Positions 32,623 to 43,858 of a stretch of 64,000 nucleotides of DNA are shown piece after piece. The notes beneath the pieces were generated by a model, which was not told the DNA's origin, made no database searches, and saw only the letters and a program-made list of their open reading frames with translations. The translations under genes and the position numbers were made by a program. Source of the DNA: Nemertoderma westbladi (lineage: Eukaryota; Xenacoelomorpha; Nemertodermatida; Nemertodermatidae); NCBI GenBank assembly GCA_032718475.1, contig JAUCBJ010002497.1, forward strand, positions 1-64,000. Reading direction: 5' to 3'. Each line of letters starts with the position of its first letter. The first letter of the stretch is position 1.

Positions 32623-33416
32623 GGTTAACTGTCTGTGTAACTTTCGATGTTCTCATAGGGGGAGAAAAGGCAACCGTCCAAACAACTCATTTAGTAAAAC
32701 ATTTTTTAATTGTCTGAGGAGGTGTTTATTTTGCTGCGGCTGTCCGACACTTTGAACCCAGCCAGTAATTTAGTCGATTTACAATAAAACATTAATTAAT
32801 AAATTGTGCAGCAATATTATTTGAAACCCTATATTTTTTAAATTACCTACAGTATATAAAATCGATAGCTATTTGTTCTATTAGAAATCACTAGCTGCCT
32901 GGTAAAACAATAATGAAAAAAAACACTAGCTAACTAATGTAAGAGAGTTATAATAGGTCTACACAATAACATACTTACAAATAGTCTACCTGCCAACTCC
33001 CGAAAATTTAGTTTAGATGGCATTTTTTGTTAATGGTTGGCATTGACCTGATTTTTGTGCTTCAAGACATGGCGAATCCAGCTAGGCCGGATGCCACCTC
33101 TGCATATTTTATTTAATGCCTTTTTTTGGGCTTCAAAGTTTTTTGCTCAAAAATGATTTTTTTCAATTTTAGGATAAAAGTTCATGGTGAATGCTAGTGA
33201 ATCTCGTCTCATTACCAGTGTATAAATCTAAAGTTAATAAAAATGCATCAATGTTGTCCTGAAACTGTTATAAACACTTTGGTAAAGAAGAAAATTTCCG
33301 AAATTCCCTTGCAGTCCGCCAACCCGGCCCTAGTAACCGCCTTAGCAACAGATTTATGAATTTTAAATTGTCAATTTCTTTGTCTCACCTTTCTTTTTCC
33401 TGAGAAATTTTATCGA
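32623..33416. other. No gene recognised
   Basis: AT-rich spacer between the 46-bp array and the second LINE-bearing repeat, with no recognisable feature. Confidence 0.4.
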
Positions 33417-34986
33417 CCCCAGTGAATGAAAGAAGGTCGAGCAGAATGAGAACCAACCTGTTGAAACTTAGAAAGACACTAAATACTACAATGAACGCAC
33501 GCACTCTAAAACTGCTTAGCAAACATTATTGCAGCTCTGGCAATGGAATATTACATCGACATCATTTGTATTCAGGAATATCAGATTAGTCATGAGACAT
33601 TGCCATCAAGTATAATGAATGACATTTGAAATGGACGTTTATAACGTCCATCCACTTCCAGTCTGCAAATTCAGCAGAAAGCAATTCGGTCAAAATTTCA
33701 ATTGGTTGAGTATGAATTCTCCTAAGTCCATTTACACTTCTGACACTAAACCCCATCGAATATAAAAATTCCAGGATCATAAACTCATAATTACAACATT
33801 TGGTGGGAATCACAAGACAACAGCAATGTGTTGCTACAATCCAACCAATAATGCATCAGAGCGAGAATATATATGGCAAGACACTACCTATAGAAACAGA
33901 GGACTTCACACCTGCCGAACTCCAAAGAAGTATTAAATGTAAATGTCAAATTATAAAGCGAGTGGATTAGATAAAATCCTTGGAGAGGTATTGGAAACAT
34001 GAGTGCTAAACAGACCATTATTGGATCTGGATGTTTGCAAACGGATGCTGAATATGGAAAAGCAACCACCAATTTGGACTAAAGGTCAACTAAAGCCTCT
34101 CCCCAAGAAAGGAGACCTCGGCATACCAACAAACTATCGTGGGATCTGTCTGCTTGTGGTAGCTGCCAAAATATACAACAAAATGATTCTATATAGGATT
34201 AGGCCTCACACAGAGAATGGTGCTCTTTTATGTTGCGTTTTAATCACATTTTTTTTTAAAATATATTTATGTTATAAACACGTAAAGTTGAAAAAATATT
34301 TCCATCATAACAAAAAAATCTGACATATTTTAAAATAAATAAATAAAATCTGACATATTTTAAAATTATGGGCAACAATAATATTGTATACATGTTGGGT
34401 AACGACAATATGTTCCAGAACATTTATTTGTATCAAAAATTAAAAATAGCTACATAAAAAGTATTATGAAATGATTAATAATGCCCAGCTAATTTTTCGT
34501 ATCGCGGCAATCTTCGGGTTTTCAGGGCAAAAGTCCTTTCTCATATTGCTACCGGTATATAAGGCAGTAGATCCAGATAAGGCAATCTTTCTCAAAACTA
34601 AATGTCGCTATTAATCACAATTTTTTTTAGTTATGTTAGCCAAAGCACTCGTCGCCTTCAACTCTCTTTAAGGTCATTTTAATTGCCTAAATGAAACCTA
34701 TTACAGAAATGTTTTGCATTATGTATTACATAAAAACATAATATTCTAGAATGTTTAATGTTGTTGCTAACACATTCTCTACATAACTTAACATTTTTTG
34801 GTAATTTTGTTATGATTTTACCCTCCAAACAAACGGCAATAAAAAAAATTGCTCAACCTTTCCCAAAGTCTTTATATCGAAAATGTATTGTTATAATGTG
34901 GAACAACATCTTGAGCAAATAAAATTGCAGTCATACGCTGGAGAACGGTTCGTCAGTAAAATGTACCAAGCGTCTACTCGACTATA
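33417..34986 (+). mobile_element. LINE-bearing repeat, copy 2
   Basis: Closely matches 26713-28925 in direct orientation, from TTTTATCGACCCCAGTGAATG to GTCTACTCGACTAT. It includes the endonuclease start and the reverse-transcriptase piece (34003-34200, LKPLPKKGDLGIPTNYRGIC), but lacks internal segments corresponding to about 27.2-27.55 kb and about 28.1-28.35 kb. Confidence 0.8.
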
Positions 34987-35637
34987 TACTATACAAATGG
35001 ATACATTATATTTATCATTGAGTAACTAAATTTATATTATTGTAAATTTGGGTCCATAAAAATGATATTACTTTTCAAATTATTAAAACCAAAATACACT
35101 GCGCCCGCACAATAGCCCTTAAGGCGAACCTTGTTTCTGAAAGAGTACCAAAACTGATTATTTGAGGGAGTAATGTTTAATAATAAGTATTGGATTACAC
35201 ACAGGTAAATTGTATTTACATTTCTTGCATAGATAATAAAGTTGAGTAATACCAATTTTCTGCTTTGGTAAAAAATATTAAAAATCATATTTATGATTTA
35301 TATATTAACACATTAATTTAAATAGTTAGTTATTCCCTTATTATAAGTTAAATTCAGGGTCATATCTGAAATAGGTTATTAATATTTACAATAATTCATG
35401 CATAAAATAATAAAAATTAGGTACAAATTGTAGAGGTATTTTTGATTAGATGAATATATTTTTGCATTCTTTACATTAGGGAGAACGGAGGGAAGGGTGT
35501 GGGGTGGTTTCGATACAGATTACGGTCAATTTTCGCTAATTATAAAACAACGGCTCAATAACAGCAATTAAATTCAAATTAATTTTCAATAAACCAATGA
35601 CCCCCCCCCCCCCCCCCCCCCCCCCCGAGTTACTCTA
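34987..35637. other. No gene recognised
   Basis: AT-rich spacer ending in a 26-base C run (35601-35626) just beyond the cathepsin O stop codon. Confidence 0.45.
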
Positions 35638-36702
35638 CTATACTTGGACAACGGCTACTTCCATAGCAATTCCACACACATTGGCACCGGCTTTGATATA
35701 AATATATCCGTCGTTCCCAAACTCCGTTCCCCAAGAGTTCCTTACGATATAGTAGGGAACATTGCCCTGGAGGTTGTAACCTACCACCTGGACGGCGTGG
35801 TTGAGAGTGGTCGGCTCGCAGTGGTACTGAATGATACCGCCGAGGTAATCCTGCCAGCTAATAGCATTAACAGCAACAGCTAGTGTAGTGTCAACCAGTA
35901 ATTCTACCATTAGCTTTTCGTTACCGCCGCGTAACGAATAACACTCGAAATCCTCAACGCCGACGAGACCCTGGGCTGAACGCGGAACTTTACAATTGTT
36001 ATTTCGGCCGTTAAACGGGTAATCCTTATAAGCAACCAACTTCGTTTGGGTCGCTTTCAGCCAATTTAAAGCCCGGCAGAAGTCGCCGCCTTGACAACCG
36101 TGGTTAGTCGAGTCGCAATCAATGAGTTGTTGGCCGCTCAACTCGTACAACTCTCCGTGCGTCAACCGGTACTGCGTCTCCATAACCTCGACCAAACTGA
36201 TGGCCCAACAGCCTCCGCAACTACCTTGGTTGCGGACACCAGTCAGCACCGGGGGCGACGCGGTGCGTCTATCCACGATACTAGGCAACGGGGCGCCGGC
36301 CGGGATCTTAATATTCGGTTTTACTGTGGAATAGTTACCAAAACCGCTTTCGGGATCAAGTAAATACATTTTAGCGAATTCCGCCGGGGTTAAATCTGAG
36401 AACTTATTAACTCCGTATACCGCACCGCTTACGGTGGTCCCTGGAGAACCACCACCGGTGACACCAACACTAATAGCTTTATTCACTCTGTCGTGCCTAG
36501 CTAAACTCGCTTTAAATATTTCCAGTCTGTGGTTAAACTCAATCGTTCCAGGTTTATACGGTTTACGATACTTTATAATGAATTCTCTGAACTTTCGCAT
36601 CGAGACATTATTGTCGTCGTGAGATGCCGATACTACCGGTAGTTGAATCACGGCTGACAGTGCCACAAAACTAGCAAATACTCGAATATTGGCGCAATAC
36701 AT
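35638..36702 (-). CDS. CTSO: Cathepsin O-like cysteine peptidase
   Basis: A single-exon papain-family (C1A) peptidase of 354 residues, starting at the ATG at 36702. A signal peptide is visible (residues ~1-26, IRVFASFVALSAVIQLPVVS). The propeptide follows (FREFIIKYRKPY, then the YGVNKFSDLTPAEF motif at 96-109). The mature enzyme begins near 143 (VDRR) and has Gln159 and Cys165 in RNQGSCGGCW, GCQGG at 202-206, His302 in NHAVQVVGY and Asn322 in RNSWG, so the catalytic set is intact. The stretch NAISWQDYLGGIIQYHC and the C-terminal NVCGIA point to cathepsin O rather than L or F. It is expected to act in lysosomes as a broad protease. No introns are present, unlike vertebrate CTSO. A poly-C run lies 12 bp beyond the stop. 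Confidence 0.95.
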   Translation of the reverse strand: MYCANIRVFASFVALSAVIQLPVVSASHDDNNVSMRKFREFIIKYRKPYKPGTIEFNHRLEIFKASLARHDRVNKAISVGVTGGGSPGTTVSGAVYGVNKFSDLTPAEFAKMYLLDPESGFGNYSTVKPNIKIPAGAPLPSIVDRRTASPPVLTGVRNQGSCGGCWAISLVEVMETQYRLTHGELYELSGQQLIDCDSTNHGCQGGDFCRALNWLKATQTKLVAYKDYPFNGRNNNCKVPRSAQGLVGVEDFECYSLRGGNEKLMVELLVDTTLAVAVNAISWQDYLGGIIQYHCEPTTLNHAVQVVGYNLQGNVPYYIVRNSWGTEFGNDGYIYIKAGANVCGIAMEVAVVQV

Positions 36703-39700
36703 TGTTGTATTACAGTTATTACGCAAATAACAAATCTAAATTATTACAACAGTACTATATATTACAGTATTAAATAGTTTACTTTAGTCAAATTAATTCT
36801 GTCTAGTCTATCCATATCGCGGCTGTACAGTAGCATAATTTTATGTTAACCAAATAACCATTTGTTACAGTCCAGTTTGAATTTCACGCCATTAGGTACA
36901 TTTTATAACGAAGTATCGATACTTTCAACTATTTTATATTAAAATTTTTATTCAAAAAATACCCCTAAATAATAACAGATTTTAACTTTTCGGTCGAAAT
37001 TAAATTGACATTTTATATGAAGAATTTGTATTTATTTTTCTCCTTATTAAGGGGGGGGGGGGGGGGGGGGGGGGGCGTATACCCCCCCTCAAGTAAAATT
37101 TTCAAATTGTTGTTTCTTTATTTCACCTAGAGCAGAATTTAATGAGGATTACAAATCTGAAAACCGCTTAGTGAGACCTCTTTCAGTTCTCGAGTTATCA
37201 CTGTTTTTCCGTATGACGGTCTGTCCGTCAAATTGTAAGAAAGACAGAAGACCGACAGTCAGACAGATAAACTAGATTCCACCAAAAATTAAAACTGACA
37301 TCGGAAATGAAATCAGCGACCCCGAAAACCCCCGTAATGAACATTTTAGCTCGTTGGTGTGCATCATTCGTGCCAGAAATAATTAACCAACCAGAACGCA
37401 GACAGCCAGTTTTGGCGGGACGGTTTAAACTTTGAAGGGCATTTTCTCGGAATGACATTTTTCATTTTCAAATTACTACTCCTCCGTCATTTTTCAACCA
37501 ATTTTCTTCTTTTATGGCTCATTCGAACGAGCTTTGGAAGCTCTTTAAAAGTTATCTTATGGAATTTTGATAAATATTACCATTTTTTATAATTAGCCAA
37601 TTTTAATTAAAAATATGATAATTAATTAATTAAAATAAAAATGGCTAATTAAAAATTCTATAAGATAACTTTTGTAGAGTCGATCACGCTGAGTCCAAAA
37701 AAGTTGGTTTCAAGAAATTTGGATCAAAATTGAGGGACTAGTAGCAATTTTAGTGAAATCTTTAATTCCGCCGCCAGCCGCTAGGGGGAGGCTACAAATT
37801 TTCAAATTTTACTATAAAGGCTATTTGGCCTTCCATACAGTTGTTGACCATGACAAAATAGCAATATTATCATTTAACACTATTTGACAGCCATTTTAAA
37901 AAAGGTTCAAGGGGGGGTATACCCCCCCTTGCCCCCTTAAGTAATTTATAGCGCTCAGTTCTATCTTATAATTTTTATATGTAAATCTTCTGATTTACTT
38001 ACTGTAAGAAAATCGTGTCTGTTTGTTTGTCTGTCTATTTGTCACACGAAAGGCTCCGAAACTATCCGTTCAATTGTGTTGTTTTTAGTACCCCCCTGTA
38101 GTGTATGGTCCGAACTGAATGGGTGTATAAAGCAATTTTCTGAAAAATTAAGTCATTAGTTTTTGCAAAAAATGAAATAAACGAAAAGTGCCATAGACGC
38201 AATGGTAAATAACACCAATAACAGCTGGTGTTCATGATGAAAAATGGCTTATGTAATGGATTTCTACACAGGCTTAGTATAAATCGATGAGTTGCCAAGA
38301 TTATTACTTACAACACCGATACTGTTTGCTTAGGCCCTACTGCCTAAACTCCACTCACTCCCTTACAAACTTGAGATTCTTCATAGGGTAGCATTAGTGT
38401 GTGTTAAATATTTTATACAGCTGATAGATAACCTTATCTGTCAAGGTATTGGCTAATGAGAATTTCTTACTAATTCCAGGTAAATGAATTTTAGTAATAA
38501 TGTAGACCTTCAACTGTAGTACTACAATAATTGGTGTAATTAGAATCATGAGAGGGAAACGTAGGTATTTTTGTTTCAGCTGATGGAATATGTCTGTGTT
38601 GTGTAGTAATGAAATATAGTTGACATTGCCTACAACAAATATTTCCGATAAATGATATTTCATAAAGGAACAAAGTGATTTAGAAAGTGAAATATTAGTA
38701 TATTAATTAATTAATAGAAGTGTTCTGAATATTGAAGATTTACATCCCGCGTGCTTGCACGCCACTAGTTCCAAAAGTGTAACATTACTCAATGCCGTTA
38801 GTAATAACAGCGAGTTGTTATTTAGCATTTGACAACTTTAGAGGACATTACAATATTGTATTGGCCTGTACATTTAGTATTGTATTGGTGTATTTTAATG
38901 ATGTAATGTCCTGACGGCGTGACTGTAAAGTCACGTCGTCATGGTTACCACATAAACAATATGTGGTATTTATTATTAATTGTCTGACAGCCAGATAGGT
39001 ATCATAGGTATTGCCAAATAGGACAGATAGATACTTTCCTTCGCTTCGAGTGATTAGTTGGCCTAAATATGATATCCCACTCCATAGCGGAATCTTCTAC
39101 CGCCCTGGTAGCTCAGAGAGCATTATCATATTGTCCTATTTACATTATATATATAATTCACCGTCACTCACCCCACAACAATTCACTTATTATGTATTCC
39201 GATTGTACAATATTGCTACAGGATTATAGCTAATCGGTATATTGTACACACAAACACACGGAGACGCGCCCCATTTAGGATCCCCGTAACTAATAGTTAT
39301 TGAGTTATTAAATTTAGTTTCCTATATCTATTTTATATTCTATAACGCACTCCAATAGTTCAATGGAATCCATACTAATTATGGCGCAGCTCGTTTTATA
39401 CAAAGCATCACCTTCTGTATCTCAGGTTCAGGGTAGCGGGATAAAAAGCACTATTTTATTTCCATGTAGTAGAATGTTAAATTAAATGTCTACAAAGAAT
39501 CTATTGAGTATTTATGTAAATATGTAAAAATGTATAATGAGTTTATATTGTCAAAAACAAGTATAATTATTAAGCATTCCATTTTGGAAATTAGTCAACA
39601 TGAGACATGTATCAAGTAAATACATTTACAATAATTTTATTCAATAATAATATTAGGAAAATAGTAAATTGCAAAAAAAACTGATAGATAGGCTCACATT

Positions 39701-40030
39701 TTATACTGAATTAAATAAATTTTCAGCATCACAGTATAAAAATTGAGAATTTAGAGTTTTAAAAATAGTATCACATATGCCTAATGTTAATAATAATATG
39801 ATTATTTAGAATATTCGAAATTAGGGAATTCGAATGCATGAATATTCACAAAAAACACCAACAATATTAATAATAGACAAAAATATTCAAAATTACATAA
39901 TATAATAAAAAATAGCACACCCATTGGCTATAATCTCTATTCCACTACAAAACTGATGAAGATGGACGGACACTGGACACGTGGACAGCTTTAATTATCA
40001 CGTTGTGCAAAACTACAATAAATTAAAAGT
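36703..40030. other. Gene-free spacer with repeats
   Basis: AT-rich. It holds a 25-base G run (37051-37075), a relative of the 154-bp repeat (about 37190-37360), a hairpin near 37549-37672 (GTTATCTTAT..ATAAGATAAC), the palindrome GGGGGGTATACCCCCC near 37913 and the MITE-like repeat at 38770-39000. No gene is recognised. Confidence 0.5.
38770..39000 (-). mobile_element. MITE-like repeat, copy 2 (partner at 30450)
   Basis: Begins TGTAACATTACTCAA and ends TTGTCTGACAGCCAGATAGG, with GGACATTACAATATTG and CATGGTTACCACATAAACA inside. It is the inverse of 30450-30690 with scattered differences. Confidence 0.75.
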
Positions 40031-41047
40031 TCATTCACCCGGAATGTATTCTACCATTTTCTCACTCCTGTTCCACAGCTCGGCCGCTAGATCATCATCC
40101 AAAGCAAGATCAGACGGCTGCTTAACGCGACAATCACCTAGGTAACTACCGTTAGCCAACCCCGGAGCCAACGCGGCGTGCACCGTGGTCTGACAACCCT
40201 GCCAGGGGGTCTTCCCGACCACCCCTAGGAACACCAAACCCACGGTCCACCGCCGCCACCAGTACCCCGGTACCGTGTCCGCCATATAGCGACCCAATTC
40301 AGTGTGAACGATCCCCGGGTGGACACTCACGGATAAACCGTTACTGCCCTCCAACAACGAGCCTAAATGCCGCGAAAACATAACGTTAGCTAACTTGCTC
40401 ACGCCGTACGCTTTAAACGGCTTGTAGGATTCGCTTTTTGGAGGGGCGTTTATAATATCCTCTCGCGACGCCCAGAACGCGTGCCCTGACGACGAAACTG
40501 TTATTATCCTAGGAGATTGCGATTTCTTTATGAGATCGAGTAGTAAACGTGTTAGGAGGTAGTGGCCCAGATGGTTGACGCCCCAATGGTATTCGAATCC
40601 GTCAGCAGTCAGCTGGTAGGGGCACGCCATAACGCCCGCGTTGTTAATCAAAATATCTAACTGGGCGAAATCGGATTTAATCGCGGCGGCGAACTGGCGA
40701 ACGGAGTCGAGCGAAGCGAGATCTAACGATCGGTACGAGACATTTTGGTTACCCGACGCGCGTTTAATGTGCTCGACAGCGGCGGTTGACTTAGCGGCGT
40801 CCCGACAGCCAATCACGATTCGCGCCCCGCGTTTAGCTAGTTCCACCGCCGTGACTCGTCCTATACCGGTGTTAGCGCCGGTGATGAGCACGGTTTTACC
40901 GTCTAATCGGGCCGTGCAGCTGCAGTACGCGCCAACGAACCGCCGACGTATCAGTGCTGTCGCAACGCCGCACGCTACAAGGCTCGCCCCCACAACGTAG
41001 ACCATTCGCCAAGTCGTCTGAGATAAATCAATGACTTTCTCTAACAT
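40031..41047 (-). CDS. Retinol dehydrogenase 11-14-like short-chain dehydrogenase
   Basis: A single-exon SDR of 338 residues from ATG 41047 to TGA 40031. An N-terminal membrane anchor is visible (~15-33, MVYVVGASLVACGVATALI). The cofactor motif TGANTGIG is at 56-63, GCRD at 80-83 (Arg82 suggests NADP(H)), NNAG at 135-138, the catalytic Ser in ITVSSSGH (about 185-187) and YGVSK with Tyr214 and Lys218, then HPGIVHTELGR. This layout is typical of RDH11, 12, 13 and 14, which reduce retinal and related aldehydes at endoplasmic-reticulum or mitochondrial membranes. Which paralogue it corresponds to cannot be decided by eye. All catalytic residues are present. Gene is GC-rich compared with its AT-rich flanks. 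Confidence 0.92.
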   Translation of the reverse strand: MLEKVIDLSQTTWRMVYVVGASLVACGVATALIRRRFVGAYCSCTARLDGKTVLITGANTGIGRVTAVELAKRGARIVIGCRDAAKSTAAVEHIKRASGNQNVSYRSLDLASLDSVRQFAAAIKSDFAQLDILINNAGVMACPYQLTADGFEYHWGVNHLGHYLLTRLLLDLIKKSQSPRIITVSSSGHAFWASREDIINAPPKSESYKPFKAYGVSKLANVMFSRHLGSLLEGSNGLSVSVHPGIVHTELGRYMADTVPGYWWRRWTVGLVFLGVVGKTPWQGCQTTVHAALAPGLANGSYLGDCRVKQPSDLALDDDLAAELWNRSEKMVEYIPGE

Positions 41048-42170
41048 TGTAAAAATTTTGGCAGGGTCTATTTATTTAGGCCTACCGGTACCTATAAAAT
41101 TATATTGATCGCTCCTGTCAGCCTGTGCCTGTACCGGTACCTATTTTTAAATAAAAAGAAAGTCAACTCCTAGAACAGTAGAATGTTAGAGACAGATACA
41201 CCCAATCACCACGCCCAGAGAAGTACAAGTGCGCTGAAGTGGTGATGTCAGCATCAGGATGTTCACAGCTCATAGCAGCATGGTTGAATTTCATATAAAA
41301 TGTAAAAAAGAGGGCTGCGGACTAAGGACTTCCGGCTGTCAAAGAAGCACCGAAATCTGAGAGGTAAATTTGAATTATACTGTAGTTTTGTAGCAATTGT
41401 CTACTACTGTAGTAATAATAGTTGTCCTTGTGTTGTAGTAGTGCTTTGATATAGTCATATAGTCACATAGAGTCATATACTGTAAATGTTTTGAGAATTG
41501 AATTAAATTGAATCACTCTTTTATTAACATTAAGATAAAAACAATATATAGTCGAAAAATACAGTAGTTAGGTAAGTATGAAATAAGATCAGTTTTTAGT
41601 CTGATTATAGTCTAGTCAGTGCCACATAAAATATACATTATATATATATTATATATATATTATATATATATTATATTATTAAAACTCCAAAGAACAATGG
41701 ATCTTAATATAAATTAAAATACACACGAACTAACCCTGATTAATTATAATTAGGCCATAAAATAAGAAAAATATATCATTATATTTTCTTATTATTATTA
41801 TATTATATATGTTATTATCTTATTATATATTTTTCTTATTAATATTTTCTTACGCATTTAGGCCTAATGTATTGTATAATATTTGTGTACTGTAAGTACA
41901 CGTTCGTGGGGCCTTCGCGCAGCACGAGGCCCAGTTATGAGATACAAATTAAAATTGTGCGACTGTATCACAAAATCAGGTTATGAGAGATTAACCAACA
42001 CCACCAATTAATCAAAGAAAGGGGGACAGTACGTGTTCACCCCTTTTAATCTGCACCCCCCCGCCCCCTCCCTTCCCACCCACCAATACATAACCGCGAC
42101 ATCTACCACCCACGGAAGGGTAGCACGAACTTATTTCCAAACGCACGTTCAATATGCAAAGCCAGGTGGT
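41048..42170. other. No gene recognised
   Basis: AT-rich spacer with a (TA)n-type run at about 41636-41690 and a C-rich stretch near 42045-42075. No gene is supported. Confidence 0.45.
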
Positions 42171-42629
42171 TTATAGGAATATAATCAATGCAGTACTCGT
42201 CTTCATTATAAGCCTCTTTGCGTTCGACCTGTTTTGTATTAAAATATATTTATTAAACGCAGGCTGACGCTCTTTATAATAATAATACCTAGGGATGCCA
42301 GCTTCCAGACTTTCAATCTTTACTGCCGCGCAAACCCCGCAGAGGAAGTTTTGGTTTGAGAGATCAAGCCCATCGGCAATTGGTGTTTCAATTTCGGTCC
42401 AGGAACTCTGACAATGGGAGCATTCAATCTTAGCTGTGGTCCATTCCCGTGGTTTCGGCTTCCTTTTCTTCGTCCCAATGACAGATTCTTCTGAAGACGT
42501 TCGATTCGCTTTCAGTTTATTGTTGGCGTTTGTGTTTTGAAGTTGTATTCGAGTGGACAGTCGCGCCGGTTTCGAGGTAACCATACCGACCTGTGATAAG
42601 CGTTGGTTTTGTTGAGTGTCGGTATTCAT
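42171..42629 (-). CDS. Hypothetical small zinc-ribbon-like protein
   Basis: An ATG-started ORF of 152 residues. The first 50 residues are polar and low in complexity; a basic KKRKPKPR stretch at 54-61 could be a nuclear localisation signal. Two Cys pairs follow: Cys70/Cys73 in ECSHC and Cys97/Cys100 in FLCGVC, a C-x2-C-x23-C-x2-C arrangement compatible with one zinc site. A Tyr-rich stretch (PRYYYYKE) and a basic C terminus close it. I do not recognise the family. It could be a genuine small nuclear protein or a fragment of a transposon ORF. The coding-like composition of residues 60-125 supports translation; the last 25 residues are AT-driven and less convincing. Confidence 0.45.
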   Translation of the reverse strand: MNTDTQQNQRLSQVGMVTSKPARLSTRIQLQNTNANNKLKANRTSSEESVIGTKKRKPKPREWTTAKIECSHCQSSWTEIETPIADGLDLSNQNFLCGVCAAVKIESLEAGIPRYYYYKERQPAFNKYILIQNRSNAKRLIMKTSTALIIFL

Positions 42630-43552
42630 CTTCTCTCACCTCTTCAATGTCAGATGTTGCAAATACTGATAACACGAATAACGGTATATATTTCAATACT
42701 TGTCAATAGTAATATATATAATTTAGATAACTATTTTATATCTGTACTGTTGAGCAAACTCTACATAAATTTCAACCTGTGTATCGCCGGTAGGGCTGTT
42801 GCTGTGCAAGTGCTAGTTGCCACCGGTCAGCCGGTACCGGTAGTAGGGTGGTACCATGGCCTACTACACACAGGCCATGACAAGGACTTTGCTGTGAAAT
42901 TAGCGTAGGCTGACTGGTGACTGATGAATTATCAAATATTATATTTTCCATGAATGCAGGGTCCATATTTAAAAGAAGATGACTAGATTTTCGTAAAGAA
43001 TTTAATTGAAACAGTATTTAATAATAAATAAATTAATTATCGCTCGAGTTCCTGCAGCTTTTATTCGTGGCAGGAATGTTTGAACGCTAATAAGTCGGTC
43101 AATCATGGATGAAATGGAACCAAACTTGGTACACTTGTAGTCTTAAAAAAATTTAGAAATTCTACACACAGACAGACTTCTACAGTTCCCCGGTCTGCCG
43201 CTAGGGGGCGAATTAACAGAAACGTAAAAATAGCTGTAATTATAGAACCAACGATCAGATTCATCTGAAATTTAGTAGTAGTTACCTAAGAGCATTGCTT
43301 AATTATAAATTCTACAGAGACTTTTACAGTTCCTGTCTGCCGCTAGTGGGGAATTGTTAGAGCTCCAGTTCAACGTGCTTAGCATGGTATAATAAACAAT
43401 CAATTAATTATTTTATTCAATACAGTAATTATAACAGTAAAATGCAATGTATTCTATTTTTTAGTGAAATCAAGAGATAGGAGGGGGGTGGGACTGGACG
43501 CAAATCCCATCTTGGCGAATTAATATCCCGCCTCAATATTAATTTCTAAATT
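42630..43552. other. No gene recognised
   Basis: Spacer with two diverged relatives of a CAGTTCC..GTCTGCCGCTAG.GGG sequence at about 43180-43215 and 43320-43355. No gene is supported. Confidence 0.4.
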
Positions 43553-43732
43553 TTGGGAAAGGAGCAGGTTACAGTGGCACGTTATTTTAACCAAAACAAT
43601 AAAGTAAACACAATAGAACAGGTTACAGTTTTATTTTTGAGAGTAATCAGCTGTTGTTATTTGCGTCCAATTTCCCCTGGAGAGGGATGAATTTTTATTG
43701 CGTCCAGCCCCCCCCCCCCCCCCCCCCCCCCT
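43553..43732 (+). mobile_element. Dispersed element (GCAGGTTAC / poly-C family), copy 4
   Basis: The best-preserved copy. It runs GGAAAGGAGCAGGTTACAG, TGGCACGTTATTTTAACC, AACACAATAGAACAGGTTAC, CAGCTGTTGTTATTTGCGTC, TGGAGAGGGATGAATTTTTA and a 24-base C run at 43708-43731. Confidence 0.75.
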
Positions 43733-43858
43733 ATCTTGAAATCAAATACCAAAAATATATTTATTATATGAACAATCTATTTGGAAATTGTAAGTTCGGC
43801 CTATCTCTTTACCATAAGCTCAGTATCTTTATCTGGTGTGTTTTTATTATTTTACCAA

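Noticed and set aside
31793-32656. Three long overlapping minus-strand ORFs of 244-287 codons
   Set aside because: They are an arithmetic effect: a stop-free 46-bp unit read in all three frames gives a 46-residue period. The plus-strand coding reading of the flanks is far more protein-like.
39088-39125. tRNA-like 5' half (GCCCTGGTAGCTCAGAGAGC)
   Set aside because: The D-arm resemblance is good but no matching T-arm or acceptor 3' strand follows, so no tRNA gene is supported.
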